From positions 4,340,001 through 4,404,000 of the forward strand of contig OX596335.1 in the NCBI GenBank assembly GCA_951394405.1: a stretch of DNA of 64,000 nt, read 5' to 3'. The DNA comes from Coprinellus micaceus. Taxonomy: Eukaryota > Basidiomycota > Agaricomycetes > Agaricales > Psathyrellaceae. The translations under genes and the position numbers were made by a program. Below, in pieces: positions 1 through 9,775 of the stretch (the stretch's first letter is position 1; every line of letters begins with the position of its first letter). Below the pieces are notes generated by a model. That model was not told the origin of the DNA, did not search any database, and saw only the letters and a program-made list of their open reading frames with translations.

Positions 1-2
1 AT

Positions 3-1385
3 TTGGGCTGGGCCTACTGGAGCGCTGCCCAAACCAGCAGATCCAGAGAGCCGTGCGAGAGGGCTGTGGCAGCGCATGAAAGTGCGTTGCTCATCGCGGA
101 TGAGGCCGAAAGCTTTGATCGAGCGCACCTGCTATACAGCTTGGCCACTGCCCTAAATACTCGGTATGAACGCCTTGGGAATGTGCAAGACTTGAATCGG
201 GCAATCGAACTACATCAGAGCGCACTGGTGCTCCGCCCCCAGGGGCATCCGGACCGAATGATATGTCTTAACAATTTCGCAAGAGCTATCCTATGTCGCT
301 CTGGGTCGACCCGCGATGAAGATGAAGCAATTCGCTTGCTCCGATGCGCGGTGGATCTGTCGCAACCGGGGGACTCAAATATCAGTATGTATTTGACCAA
401 CCTCGCGTCCCTTCTTGACAGTCGATTCGCCGACACCGGAGTCGTGGATTACCACAACGAGGCGATTGCCCTCTTTGAGGAGGCGCTGGACCTTCGCCCA
501 CCCGGACATGCAGACCGCGTGGCGTCTCTGGACAACCTTGCAACGTCCTTTTACCACCACTTTTGGACAACAAAGTCGACAGACAGCATCGACAAAGCGA
601 TCCGCTTGCGCAGAGAGGTACTGGAGCTCCACCCCTTCGGCCACTCAGGTCGCATACAATCTCTCGATATTCTCGCCTCGTACCTCCGTTCTCGCTCCTG
701 GTCAATTGGGTCTATCAATGAACTCAACGAAGCTACCCGCCTCCGCCGGGAGGTGCTCCAACTCATCACCCCCGATCACGCAAACTGGGCAACCTCGCTC
801 CATCGGCTGGCGGCATGCTTCTCTTCTCTCTTCGCGAACACAGGGTCTATCACCGACCTCGACGAATCCATTCGCTTGAGGCGGGAGGTGCTCGACCTCT
901 CTCCACCGACGGACCGCACAAACCGAGCAGTCTTACTCAACGGACTCGCATGGTCCTTGGTCCTTCGACACGAAGCTCAAGGATCTACCGACAAGCTCAG
1001 CGAATCCATCCAACTTAGTCTGGAATCTCTTGATCTCCTTGCGGTTGGCCATCCAACACGCTTTTACGTCTTAGATACGTTGGCAAGAGCCCTTCTCCAT
1101 AACTCTGAAACCCTTGAGGAAGCTCTGCAGCTGAGTCGAGAATCGATCTCGCTCGCTCCGCCACGCAACCATTCGCACTGGGAGCCCTTGATGACCTTGG
1201 TCATTATCCTCCACCGTCTCTACGAACGATCCGGCGAAATCGGTCAGCTCCAGGAAGCAATCTCAACCTGTGAGGAAGCGCTATCCCTATGCCCAACTAC
1301 CGACCCATGCCGCTCTGAGCTCGTCGCGTTGAAGGCCAAGTTGGCGGAGGCGGAACTTATGCAGCCCTCTACGATCCATACCTGA
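3..1385 (+). CDS. TPR-repeat protein, 3' part
   Basis: The frame is open from the window edge, so the 5' end lies outside. About 460 residues are visible, with no intron needed. They form roughly nine degenerate tetratricopeptide-like units of 42-48 residues. Each unit has a pattern such as 'LxxLAxxLxxRF...G...LxEAIxLxREVLxLxPP(G/T)H', seen for example near residues 80-120, 170-215 and 265-315. This is the long-repeat TPR type common in agaricomycetes, where such arrays often precede a CHAT protease domain. Here the reading frame stops after the last repeat and no CHAT domain follows, so this is either a CHAT-less member or a shortened one. Such repeats are expected to bind other proteins; the specific role is unknown. 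The next recognisable gene is 2.8 kb downstream. Confidence 0.75.
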   Translation: MGWAYWSAAQTSRSREPCERAVAAHESALLIADEAESFDRAHLLYSLATALNTRYERLGNVQDLNRAIELHQSALVLRPQGHPDRMICLNNFARAILCRSGSTRDEDEAIRLLRCAVDLSQPGDSNISMYLTNLASLLDSRFADTGVVDYHNEAIALFEEALDLRPPGHADRVASLDNLATSFYHHFWTTKSTDSIDKAIRLRREVLELHPFGHSGRIQSLDILASYLRSRSWSIGSINELNEATRLRREVLQLITPDHANWATSLHRLAACFSSLFANTGSITDLDESIRLRREVLDLSPPTDRTNRAVLLNGLAWSLVLRHEAQGSTDKLSESIQLSLESLDLLAVGHPTRFYVLDTLARALLHNSETLEEALQLSRESISLAPPRNHSHWEPLMTLVIILHRLYERSGEIGQLQEAISTCEEALSLCPTTDPCRSELVALKAKLAEAELMQPSTIHT

Positions 1386-4172
1386 TTTCTCTACAGATTG
1401 TCCAACTATGCTTTATTCCTAAGATCTATCGCCTGGCTCTCGATCTAAGCCCTCACCCCCACCGGCGGCTTCCGAGGGCCCCAAGCACGCATGCCCTACA
1501 TGGCCCCCCTATATCGAACTTAGCTCCAATGCTATGCCTTTATCGCCACTGATCATCAAATTAGGCGCCCAGGCACACCCATGAGCTGTGTCGCGTCCCC
1601 TCATGACGGAGTCACGTGTCGATGCACATCGAGCGATCGGAGGAAGAGGTGACTGCGAGATTTGTGTTAGAGGGACAGGGAGGGAATGAGAGTAGAGACT
1701 GGTGGGAAGCAACGAGGGCGGAAAGTTTTAAGAGTATGCCGGCGCACACGAAAGCAAGCTGGGCTAACATACCAACTTTTGGTACCCCGCTCTCCCTCCA
1801 CCGTGGGCACACCGCCCCGGAGCCTTCAAGTTGAGCCGTCACAATCGAGGAGCCCGAGCCCGGCTCAGATAGTCCTGAGGAGGAAGAGAAGACAAGGGTG
1901 TTGAGGAATTTCGCGTTGGTGGTGATCGGGCCACTTGAGGTTGGTTTTGTAGATTTGGGGGTGTGGAGGTTTTGGAGAGGTGTGAGTGGGTGGGAGGAGG
2001 AGGAGGTTGTGGCGTAGTGCCAGTGGGAGGTGGGTGGCTGGACGGGAGGCGAGGCGGTTCTACGGAGGAAGAGTGGGAGCACACGAGAGGGCGAGCCGCG
2101 GTTCGCCCAGCTCCGGTGTGTGTGTAGGGGTTTCGTTTGAGTTCCAATTGAAATGACGTGGGCCTGGTCATTCATAGATCCTTCAACGCGTGAATCCGGT
2201 GCTCCTGGCTACACAGGAGCAGCATCACTTTACAGGCAACAACAGTCGGCCGGGTACCCCGTGAAGGTGTCAAATGGTGAGGTATTTGACAGAAGTACGC
2301 GGTATTTTGAGCTAGCCGTGCATCAATCGCCCACCAGAGTGGGTCAATTGTGTGCCTTCCGGCTGTTTGCAGGGTTTAGAGGCCCAGCACAGTGAGTCAG
2401 ATGTAGCAGTCTGACGGGAGAGGAGCTCAACTTCGACGTTGAATTGCACAACCCTCAGCAAAGAGCACAATTACGGGATATATACAGATGCTCACTCGGT
2501 GTAATTGACCGAGTCCTTGTGAAATATCAGTCACAGCACGTCTATGCACACAACCCCCCGCAACCGGGAGAGTGTAGGCACAGTAAGTAGGTGGTGGAGT
2601 GCGTTAGTATCCAGAGGTGATATCCCTAAAGGGGTACTTCGCATCCCCGATTAGATGACTGTGGGCGCCTGGGGTGGGCTCAGGTCTAGGGCCCAGTATG
2701 TGCATTGCCCTTCCGACCTGCCAAGTATGAGTATACGTGCATCGCGGGTGGCGTCGTCAAGTCAAGCATTCTCGAAAACTAAGTTATGGGATTCATCCAA
2801 GGAGTAGTGGTATGATGATGAAGTATGTCGGATGCGTTACCACTCGAATACACAAAGCGTAGCATCCGTTTGCTGTGCACATATGAACGTGTAGGAATGC
2901 CTCCCCCCCAGTGTCACTTTCGTATAGACTTTCGTCTTCTGCGTGTATGAGCTCTCGAGAGCGCAGATACGAGGCTTGGAAATAAATTCTTGAGACCCCG
3001 CCTTCCCCCCCCCCCCCATTACATCGGCGAAATGAGTGAAAGAAAGAAATTGGCAGAACGAGGCTCTGGGTTCGGTGACGTCATGCATGATCGCGAGTCC
3101 TAATGGAGGGTCATCGCAAGCTCAAAACGATGGTTGAGGTATTATGCGTTGTAAGAGATGCGAAGGCTCAAAGTCAATAAAGGAGCCTCGATCGCCCAGC
3201 GATATCCCAAACCAAGCTTCGGTGTGTGGTGTGTGTGCCCCACTGCCCAGTGAGATCGTAGGCGTCATCGTGGCTGCGGATATCGACATCGCGAGTTCGA
3301 CGGCGCTATCAAATCCCACCAGCAGTGGATAGTGCTAGGAGTGTGTATGTCTTGGTGTGGGGGGTGTAAGCCCTAGAGCAGAGGTGGATTCGACCCTTGG
3401 GGTAACACTTGAGTTTTGTGTGTGCTTTGAGTCAGAGTGACCGGGTTTGTTGTTATGCGGAACTTCGCATGCACTCGTCCAAAAAGCACTGCCGCTTTGT
3501 TGGGCGATTGAGATGGGATACGCTCTTCATGCATTGGGGGGTTGAAACGAGATTTATGAGAGAGGGGACTTGAGAGTGTACATCTGGATACATGCACCTT
3601 TTCGCACCGATTACTCGGTAACAGAGCTCAGGCAGTTGAAATATCATACCGATTGACTAGGGAGTTCCGCTGCGAAGCCCTCGCTAGGTAAAAAGCGCTG
3701 CCGCGCATCATGCACGACGGTTGGTCGCATGGGGCACTCTCTCGAACCAACGCCAGAGCACCACTCCAGAGCCAAAAAGTAAATGTGCAATGCCAAGATG
3801 CGAGGCTCTGCATGTATACACATGCATCCCTGTAGAGCATGTGTGCACTAGCATTCCGCACGCTTGTGGGTAAGCGACCAGCATTCGGAGAATGTCCATG
3901 GAACGATTCATGTCGTTGCGAAGGAGGCGTTGACCTTGAAGAAGCGGTCCAAGCGTTGAGCGATGTTGGTTCGAGCATGGAGGTAATATGGTAAGGAGTA
4001 ATATAAAAACCTGTCTTGGAGCCCTTTTATCCTCACCATTCATATTCTGTATCTTCCACACTTCTGAGCCCACCCTAAGCGCTCGCTACTCAAGGAATCG
4101 CTACCACTTACTACAGCTTCAAAGAAACCCGCGTCGCCAGGATCATCAATTTGCTTAATTTCGCTGGAAGCC
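1386..4172. other. Gene-poor intergenic stretch
   Basis: I find no exon chain with consistent frames here. The region holds one copy of a dispersed repeat (1549-1626) and a 13-base C homopolymer (3005-3017). Short open frames on both strands look compositional. Part of it (about 1900-2150) is G-rich on the plus strand, and the minus-strand frame there is low-complexity. Confidence 0.5.
1549..1626 (+). repeat. Dispersed repeat, copy 1
   Basis: About 40 bp, starting at CTGATC and containing TTAGGCGCCCAGGCACA and TGAGCTGTG, recur at 5432-5512 with few mismatches. Both copies are followed by a TCATGACG...TCACG(T/C)GTC segment. The nature of the repeat is unknown; it could be a relic of a transposon or a shared regulatory block. 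Confidence 0.5.
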
Positions 4173-5048
4173 ATGGCATCTACCACTACCACGTACAGTG
4201 AAGGAGAATTCGTAGTTTTTGAGCACATGGTCGCAAGCCCACTGAGCACAGGCGGAACAATACGAGCCCGTGGGGAAGGTGTAATCAAGACAACTTACAC
4301 GGACCCCAGTAGTGTGAGTTGTTCTCGTGACTAGTATTTTTCCAGTCGAGCGCCGTGTGGCATCCGCATGCCCCTATGCACCATGAGGCGCATCCGTACT
4401 GAACCTACCCACCCGGCTCGCGTCACGGCCTAAAATCTACGGACAACCTACTTACAGTGCTTTTCAAAATTATGCGGAATCCCAATTTTTGATCGACCCA
4501 CGTTTGGGTGGGCAGTTCGAGTCCCGCATGCGTCGAAGTCAGTGTTATTCTAAGTCCTACCACCATCCCACAATCTTTAAAGAGCTTTCGCGACACCTTT
4601 GTAGACCTATGTACTGTATTTTGACTCCATGCTTACAATAGGGCACCCAACTGTGAGGGTCCGCCGAGTAGGCTCTCTGTTGATCGGTAGTGCAAGCTCG
4701 GATGATTCCAGGCCGAAGATTGACGACATATTCGACGGCCCTGAGCTGAAGCGGTATTATAAATGTTCACTACCCCTGATAAATGCATTAGATAGTGTAC
4801 TTGACCTCACAGAAGGCCGTTTGAGCCTGAGGGGACCCCAATCCATGACGGGGGAGGTCAAACCAGCCACCCAAACACGCGCCGATCGAAATTTTGGGAT
4901 TCCGCATAATTTTGAAAAGCACTGTAAACCTCTACAGGGTCAAGAATGGTACAGGATTACGATTCGCACCCCGGCTGGGGGTGCGGGGGACACCCTCAAC
5001 GTGAAACTGGAAGACATTGTGCAGCTAGCCGATTCAAGGCGACTTTGA
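4173..5048 (+). CDS. Small protein gene (solo relative of the paired small-protein family), intron split by a MITE
   Basis: Two exons are proposed. Exon 4173-4313 starts with ATG and ends before a canonical gtgagt donor. Exon 4938-5048 follows a ctctacag acceptor and ends with TGA. Both are phase 0 and give 83 residues. The first exon has EGEFVVFE and a GEGVIK turn. The second begins GQEWYRITIR and ends near LEDIVQLAD. The last junction falls just before a 'G-x-x-W-Y' or 'G-W-x-Y' motif followed by an acidic EDD/LED motif, exactly as in the small genes at 44489, 47427 and 49695. The homology is inferred from this weak shared pattern and the shared junction, not from strong identity. The intron (4314-4937) contains the 470-bp element at 4455-4924, ending only 13 nt before the acceptor. 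No kinase-like partner is recognisable next to it. Function is unknown. Confidence 0.5.
4455..4924. mobile_element. Tc1/mariner-type MITE (non-autonomous), 470 bp
   Basis: The terminal inverted repeats start CAGTGCTTTTCAAAATTATG at 4455 and end with the reverse complement at 4924. About 40 bp are nearly perfect, with weaker pairing for a further 35 bp inward (CGTTTGGGTGG against CCACCCAAACA). TA lies immediately outside both ends (4453-4454 and 4925-4926), the target duplication expected for Tc1/mariner. CAGTGC ends and a 'CAAAATTATG' core are typical of Tc1-like TIRs. At 470 bp it is too short for a transposase, so any movement would need one supplied in trans. It sits within the intron of the small gene at 4173-5048. 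Confidence 0.85.
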
Positions 5049-5839
5049 TAAGGTTGTATGCTGAACTTGGATACTTGAACGGGGCATGCTCACCAAGCGT
5101 CCGAACCGTACCTGATCAACGGGAGCCGGCACCGACAATGGCACCCGACACTCTCTAGTAGTCTCGCGTCCCCCATTTTTCTCGATTTGTCTGACTTGTC
5201 TAACGTACTCCGCTTATACGACTGCACGTCTGTTTCTGTATTGTACTCTCACCTTTACCCTAATTTCTGTCGCAAATTGTAATGTCATTTGATCGCTGAA
5301 CGAGGCGCACGCCGAGTACGTCACACATGACAGCTGGAGCAGGGAGCCCCAGGCATGCACGTCGCTCTCTCGTGTTTAACTTCGCCCTTATACTACACCT
5401 TTATACTACACACTGCGCTGATGGGATTTGGCTGATCCTTGAATTAGGCGCCCAGGCACATCCTTGAGCTGTGTGCATATCACATCATGACGTCACGCGT
5501 CAAGGCGCGTAGAATTCCGCGTGATATCAAGGATCCTTCAGCGAACTAAATTCAAAGAGAGCGGAGCACCTAAGGTCGTTCGATGATTTGTCGATAATGA
5601 TACAATAAGAGGTATGTCGGTGCATTGCGGGTAGCGGGGTTGGCAAGCGGACCCTTGTGTGGATAAGCGGCTTGTAATGTGTGATGAGCGTCTAGAGGGC
5701 TTGTAGGGAAACAGAACCATTCCAACAGGGAAATGAAACGCCACAGAGCGACTTTCAGAAGTATAGAAGAGGAAAAGAAGCTCACGAAATTGTTCATCTG
5801 CAAGTCAAAGCCCCCAAGATGACCGACGCTGCTGAGCCA
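5049..5839. other. Intergenic stretch with dispersed repeat copy 2
   Basis: No gene model is supported. It contains the second copy of the dispersed repeat (5432-5512) and AT-richer sequence leading to the 3' end of the minus-strand gene that stops at 5840. A short direct repeat, TATACTACAC, occurs twice around 5389-5412. Confidence 0.45.
5432..5512 (+). repeat. Dispersed repeat, copy 2
   Basis: It matches 1549-1626 over about 40 bp centred on TTAGGCGCCCAGGCACA, then diverges with short matching blocks (TCATGACG, TCACG). The decamer TAGGCGCCCA also appears in two kinase/small-gene promoters, at 33145 and 36055. Confidence 0.5.
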
Positions 5840-7473
5840 TCAGGGGATCCAAGCATCCCATAAGTTTGGTCGACAACCGCGCTGCTCGAGCTCCGATTCC
5901 AGTTTCGCCCTCGAACCAAGAACAACGGGTGAACCTGCCAATGGAAGCGGCAACGGAAGCTCAGGCTGTGTTGGGCTAGAAGCGAAGGTGGCGGAGCCGC
6001 AGGATGGCGTACTACCAGTGCCTGGTGGAGACGTGAACGGAGAGGAGTCGGACGGAACAGGTGTAGGGGTGAGCCGAATGCGCTTTTCTTGAACAGCTTG
6101 AGCTGGCGATAAGGTTTGGTCGCCCAGACGCGCGGCCTCCTGACGATCGTGCAACTTCTTTCGCTTTCGCTTCAAACGGGGAGCAAGGATGCAGGTTTCC
6201 AGTTCCTCGTCTGGAAACGGTGGAGTTTCTCGTCGACTGCGGAGATTATCGGCAGGGGCAGGAGAGCTGGTGCCGGCCTTGCAGCCATTGTCCCCGTCAC
6301 TGTGAGAGGCTTCCACGCCAGCGGAGGGAGACATCCATGGCGTTATAATCATAGGCTCCGGGTCATCGATTGGCGCTTTCTTTGGATTTCTCGTTCTCAG
6401 AGCTCTGGCGATTGCTTTGAAGCCGGAAATATGACTTGGATTAACCTGCGCATCCAAGTCCCTTTCCGAAGCAGGAAGCAGGTGCTCTTTGGGGGCTATG
6501 GATCTCGTGGTCACCAGGACAAAAGGGACCTGATTATGGCTGGTGTTGGCCACATTCTTACGGGGTTCCATGTGAGACGAAGGCCTAGTCACAGCGCTGA
6601 ACCTTGGGGGAGAGGTCAATCGAGCCTGATGAAAGGGAGGGTCATCTTCATCCGTCTCGGCAAAGTCGTCGTCACTATCCTCCTCCTCCACGTCCGACGA
6701 GGAGGAGGAAGGGGAAAAATATTCCGAGTCTGGATCTACGAAGCGTCTCTGGGGTGCTTTCTCCAGCCGAGTGCTCCTTCGAACCCGTAGAGGTGGGGAT
6801 GCTTGAGGTGGCCTGCTTCGACGAGAGCTCCTTCGCCCAAGAGTGCCAGTGGGTGATGCTACTGGAGAATGAGTGTTGACACGTGAGCTCCTGTCTGGGC
6901 TGGAAATGCAGAGAAGATCATTTAAATCGATTAGAACGGCAGCCGATACAAATCAAAGTTTATGCACTAACCTTTGTCCCCTTCCTGATGTCTGCCGAGC
7001 TGCTGCGTCTTTTGATTTTAGCGTCTTCATACCCTCTTTGGGCCGTCCCCCAGCACTAGATAACAAAGAGAACGGAGAGTAAACGTGAATATCGGTCGAT
7101 CAGCAGTATTCTAAAGCGCATACATCTGCCCTCGCGTCGAAGTCATCTCGCCATCTGAATGAAGTTGGGTTCCCTCCCTCTCCTGAGCTGCATCAGCCAC
7201 GCGACGCTCGATCTTGTCTCGCACTATGATCTTTCGAGCCAGCGTTTTCCTGGAAAATCGCAGGCCTTTCCGTTCGAAGTGGTCGACAACTTGTCTTTGG
7301 GTGCATGGTTTGTTCGCATCGAGGTACTGGAACACTTTGATCCACTCAGCGTCTTTCAAACGCTCCTTGTTCTGGGGGAGACTTTCTGGCTCTTCGACCT
7401 CCCCCCTCCTTCTCTGATCGTCGTCGTCTAGCGCCTCGCATCGTGCGATGCGGGAGATGACGGTCCTTCCCAT
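5840..7473 (-). CDS. HTH-module protein 1 (one module), paralogue of the next two genes
   Basis: Three exons are proposed: 7473-7124, 7055-6972 and 6899-5840, with introns gtatgc...ctag and gttagt...ccag and continuous frames, giving about 497 residues. Residues about 45-95 form a module of the type 'W(I)xVFxYxDxxx......VxxHFxxxGLxFSxxTLxRK...IERR'. It resembles the helix-turn-helix of CENP-B/Tigger-type DNA-binding domains. This family assignment is inference. The remainder is disordered, with acidic stretches (EEEDSDDD), SPPP-type segments, a basic LKRKRKK cluster that may be a nuclear signal, and the terminal sequence NLWDAWIP. The gene at 9776-11755 ends in an almost identical motif and has the same basic cluster, so the two are paralogues. 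A nuclear DNA- or chromatin-binding role is plausible but unproven. Confidence 0.65.
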
Positions 7474-8015
7474 TCGTACGAGTGGCCTGTGCGCATATAG
7501 TGAACTAGCTGATCAGAAACGATGGGTGAGAAGGCAAGAAGGAAGATGGCGAATGTACGGCAAATGTCGGGGATGAAGGTCAGAGCCAAGGGAAAGGGTC
7601 AAGTTGTGTTGGCAGAATCCGCGCTGTTGGAAGTCGGAGCAGCGGAACTTTAACTTGAGCCCGAGCAGTGACGTCACGCGTAATAGCGACAGGCGTGGAC
7701 CCACCACGGGCGCCTATTGCGCGAGCACCTCGGTTGAGCAGCTCAAAGATAAGTATCGGAATACAGCGAGGCAATACGCTCGGAATATTATATCACATTA
7801 TGAAGTTCCACAAGGAATGTCAGCGCCGGCGCCAATTGGGTCTTCAGCCTCTGGCGGGACGGATTAACAGAGTTGCCGTGACTTCACATCTTCTAGCATA
7901 CTTCCTTTCACTTCCCAAGAGCTTCCATATAGCAAACAAGATAACGAGGGAGATACATGTTCCGGTAACATTCGTGCGCTTCAATTTAGCTTCGAGTTTG
8001 ATCGAAAAATGCCAA

Positions 8016-8021
8016 TATAAA
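8016..8021 (+). promoter_or_regulatory. TATA box of the two-module HTH gene
   Basis: TATAAA lies 96 bp upstream of the ATG at 8112, inside a 638-bp intergenic space shared with the divergent gene starting at 7473. Spacing is typical for a fungal core promoter. Confidence 0.4.
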
Positions 8022-8111
8022 GCTAGAAGGGCACGACCCTCAACGACGCCTACAACAATCCCACTCCAGGAACGCAGGAACCCCACAGATCTCTCGAGCC
8101 CTGACGGAGAA

Positions 8112-9445
8112 ATGCGACAATACCCAGGAGTCCACATCACCGATCCCGAATGGATAACCATCATAAAATGGCGAGAATCCAACCCAACCAAATCTGTGCA
8201 ACAACTCCGAGCTCACTTTGCTCGACCGGAAAACGGCTCGCTGTGCTTCTCCAGGTCGGCGTTCAACTCTCACCTGGAGATATGGAATGAGCTGAAGAAG
8301 GGCTGTTGTGATGGAGAGGAACCCACAACAAGCTTCAGGCGCAATGTGAATAGGCCGCTGAAGGACGAGGAATGGGCTGAGGTGTTTGCCTTTGTGGACC
8401 AGCACCCCAACCATAGCAGGGAAAAGGTCGCCGATCACTTTCATGAAGAGGGCAGGCTCCAATTCTCCAGTAGTGCTTTAAACAGACGGCTTGTGAAGAG
8501 AGAGGATATCGAACGTCGCGTGAGCGAGGCGAAGGAGAAAGTGAATTCGCAATCTCGACCCTACAGCCTGAGAACAGGGAGTAGGTGAGTGTGATGACAA
8601 CGAAGCCCACCCTTGCAGAGTCGTGCTGACGTTTCTATTCTCTTAGCTCTGGGACCACAACAGTACCTCGGCAGGTTAATGTGACAGCCCAAGCCCGACA
8701 GGTGCTATCGCCAGCCACCTCATCCAAGCGCCAAAAGGCTGACAGACACCAAACCGCCAATCCCTACCCATCCCGCACGCGAGGCAAGGGCAAGGCCGAA
8801 CCGGTCACTCCATCGCTTAGCAGACCTGGTTCCTGGGCCTCCAGCCGCTCTACCTTATCGCCCGCTTCGAATTCGAGCTCGAGACTGAGCATCGACTTGT
8901 CTCTGTATGACCCTACCCCCACGTCCCTGCCAGTGGAGCCATTACCGGACAGCGCAGGAAACTTGGACCTCGGGGAGGGACATTTCTGGGTATACGGGTA
9001 CCTCGTCTCGTCACTCAGCGGGCTCGCGACGTTGAACCGCGACGTCTTCAAGCGCAAGGAGTCTGAATGGGCCAACGACGAAGAGGAAACCAAACTGGAT
9101 CTGTGGTCGGGCACATGCAACTTGATCGCCAACTTGAAGGTGTACACGGGGTACCCGGATATTCACCTAGCGCTCGTCTTTGGTGACGACCAGATGGCGA
9201 TCGAGGGCCGTACCTCGTCGATTGGTGCGGAGACCGAGAAGGGTCGAGATGGTGGGGAAGAGGGGTCTGAGAGCGGTAAAGGGAGGCTTGTAGGGTGGGC
9301 AATCACCCTCGTTTGCGCAGAAAGGCGGGGGAAGTACATTGGCAGGCCGGCTGTTGGGCACCTGAGGAAGCTTGAGCCGATGTTTGGAAGGCCGCGTTGG
9401 TTTGAGGCGTTGAAGGATCGGAAGACGTTCTGTTTTGAGGTTTGA
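8112..9445 (+). CDS. HTH-module protein 2 (two modules) with distinct C-terminal domain
   Basis: Two exons, 8112-8584 and 8647-9445 (gtgagt...cttag), give 423 residues. The start was chosen because it sits just before the first module, as in the paralogue at 11755. Module 1 (about residues 10-65) contains WITIIKW, HFARPENG and FSRSAF. Module 2 (about 80-140) contains EEWAEVFAFVDQHP, VADHF and LNRRLVKREDIERR. After a Ser/Pro/Arg-rich linker comes a globular-looking domain (about 250-423) that the flanking paralogues lack. It contains FWVYGYLVSSLSGLATLNR, LDLWSGTCNLIANLK and PMFGRPRWFEALK. I do not recognise this domain. The gene is divergent from the one at 7473 and convergent with the one ending at 9776. 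Confidence 0.65.
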
Positions 9446-9775
9446 ATCTTGTCCCGTTCTGTAAGATTCTTGTTAGTGCACATCCCTCATTCCAGTATGA
9501 CAATATGCTCTTCTTGGGGATCGGATGTTCGGATTCAATCTGTATGGTACAATGAGCAAGACTATGGTGCAGGGATGAATCGTAGGCGAAGGATGGTAAT
9601 GGGTGTGGAATAGCGTAGAGTGGGAGAGGCGTGCGGGTCATGATGAAACAATCCAAGAAATATTCAGCTAACTTGGAGATAAATGGATGGTATACAAAAC
9701 GAAAAAAGGGGAGGGGTGTATCCAAGACAGAGGGTGCGGCCTGTGCGTGGGTGTCTAAATCGTGAGTAGGTGCAC

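Noticed and set aside
1612..2175. 187-codon minus-strand open frame
   Set aside because: Pro/Ser/Thr-rich low-complexity translation from a GC-skewed stretch; overlaps the dispersed repeat, no splice partners, no family pattern.
3005..3017. Run of 13 C
   Set aside because: Simple homopolymer, also prone to sequencing error; no function inferred.
4629..5048. Continuous 139-codon plus-strand frame
   Set aside because: Its start lies inside the MITE and it runs through the right TIR; only the part from 4938 is taken as an exon.
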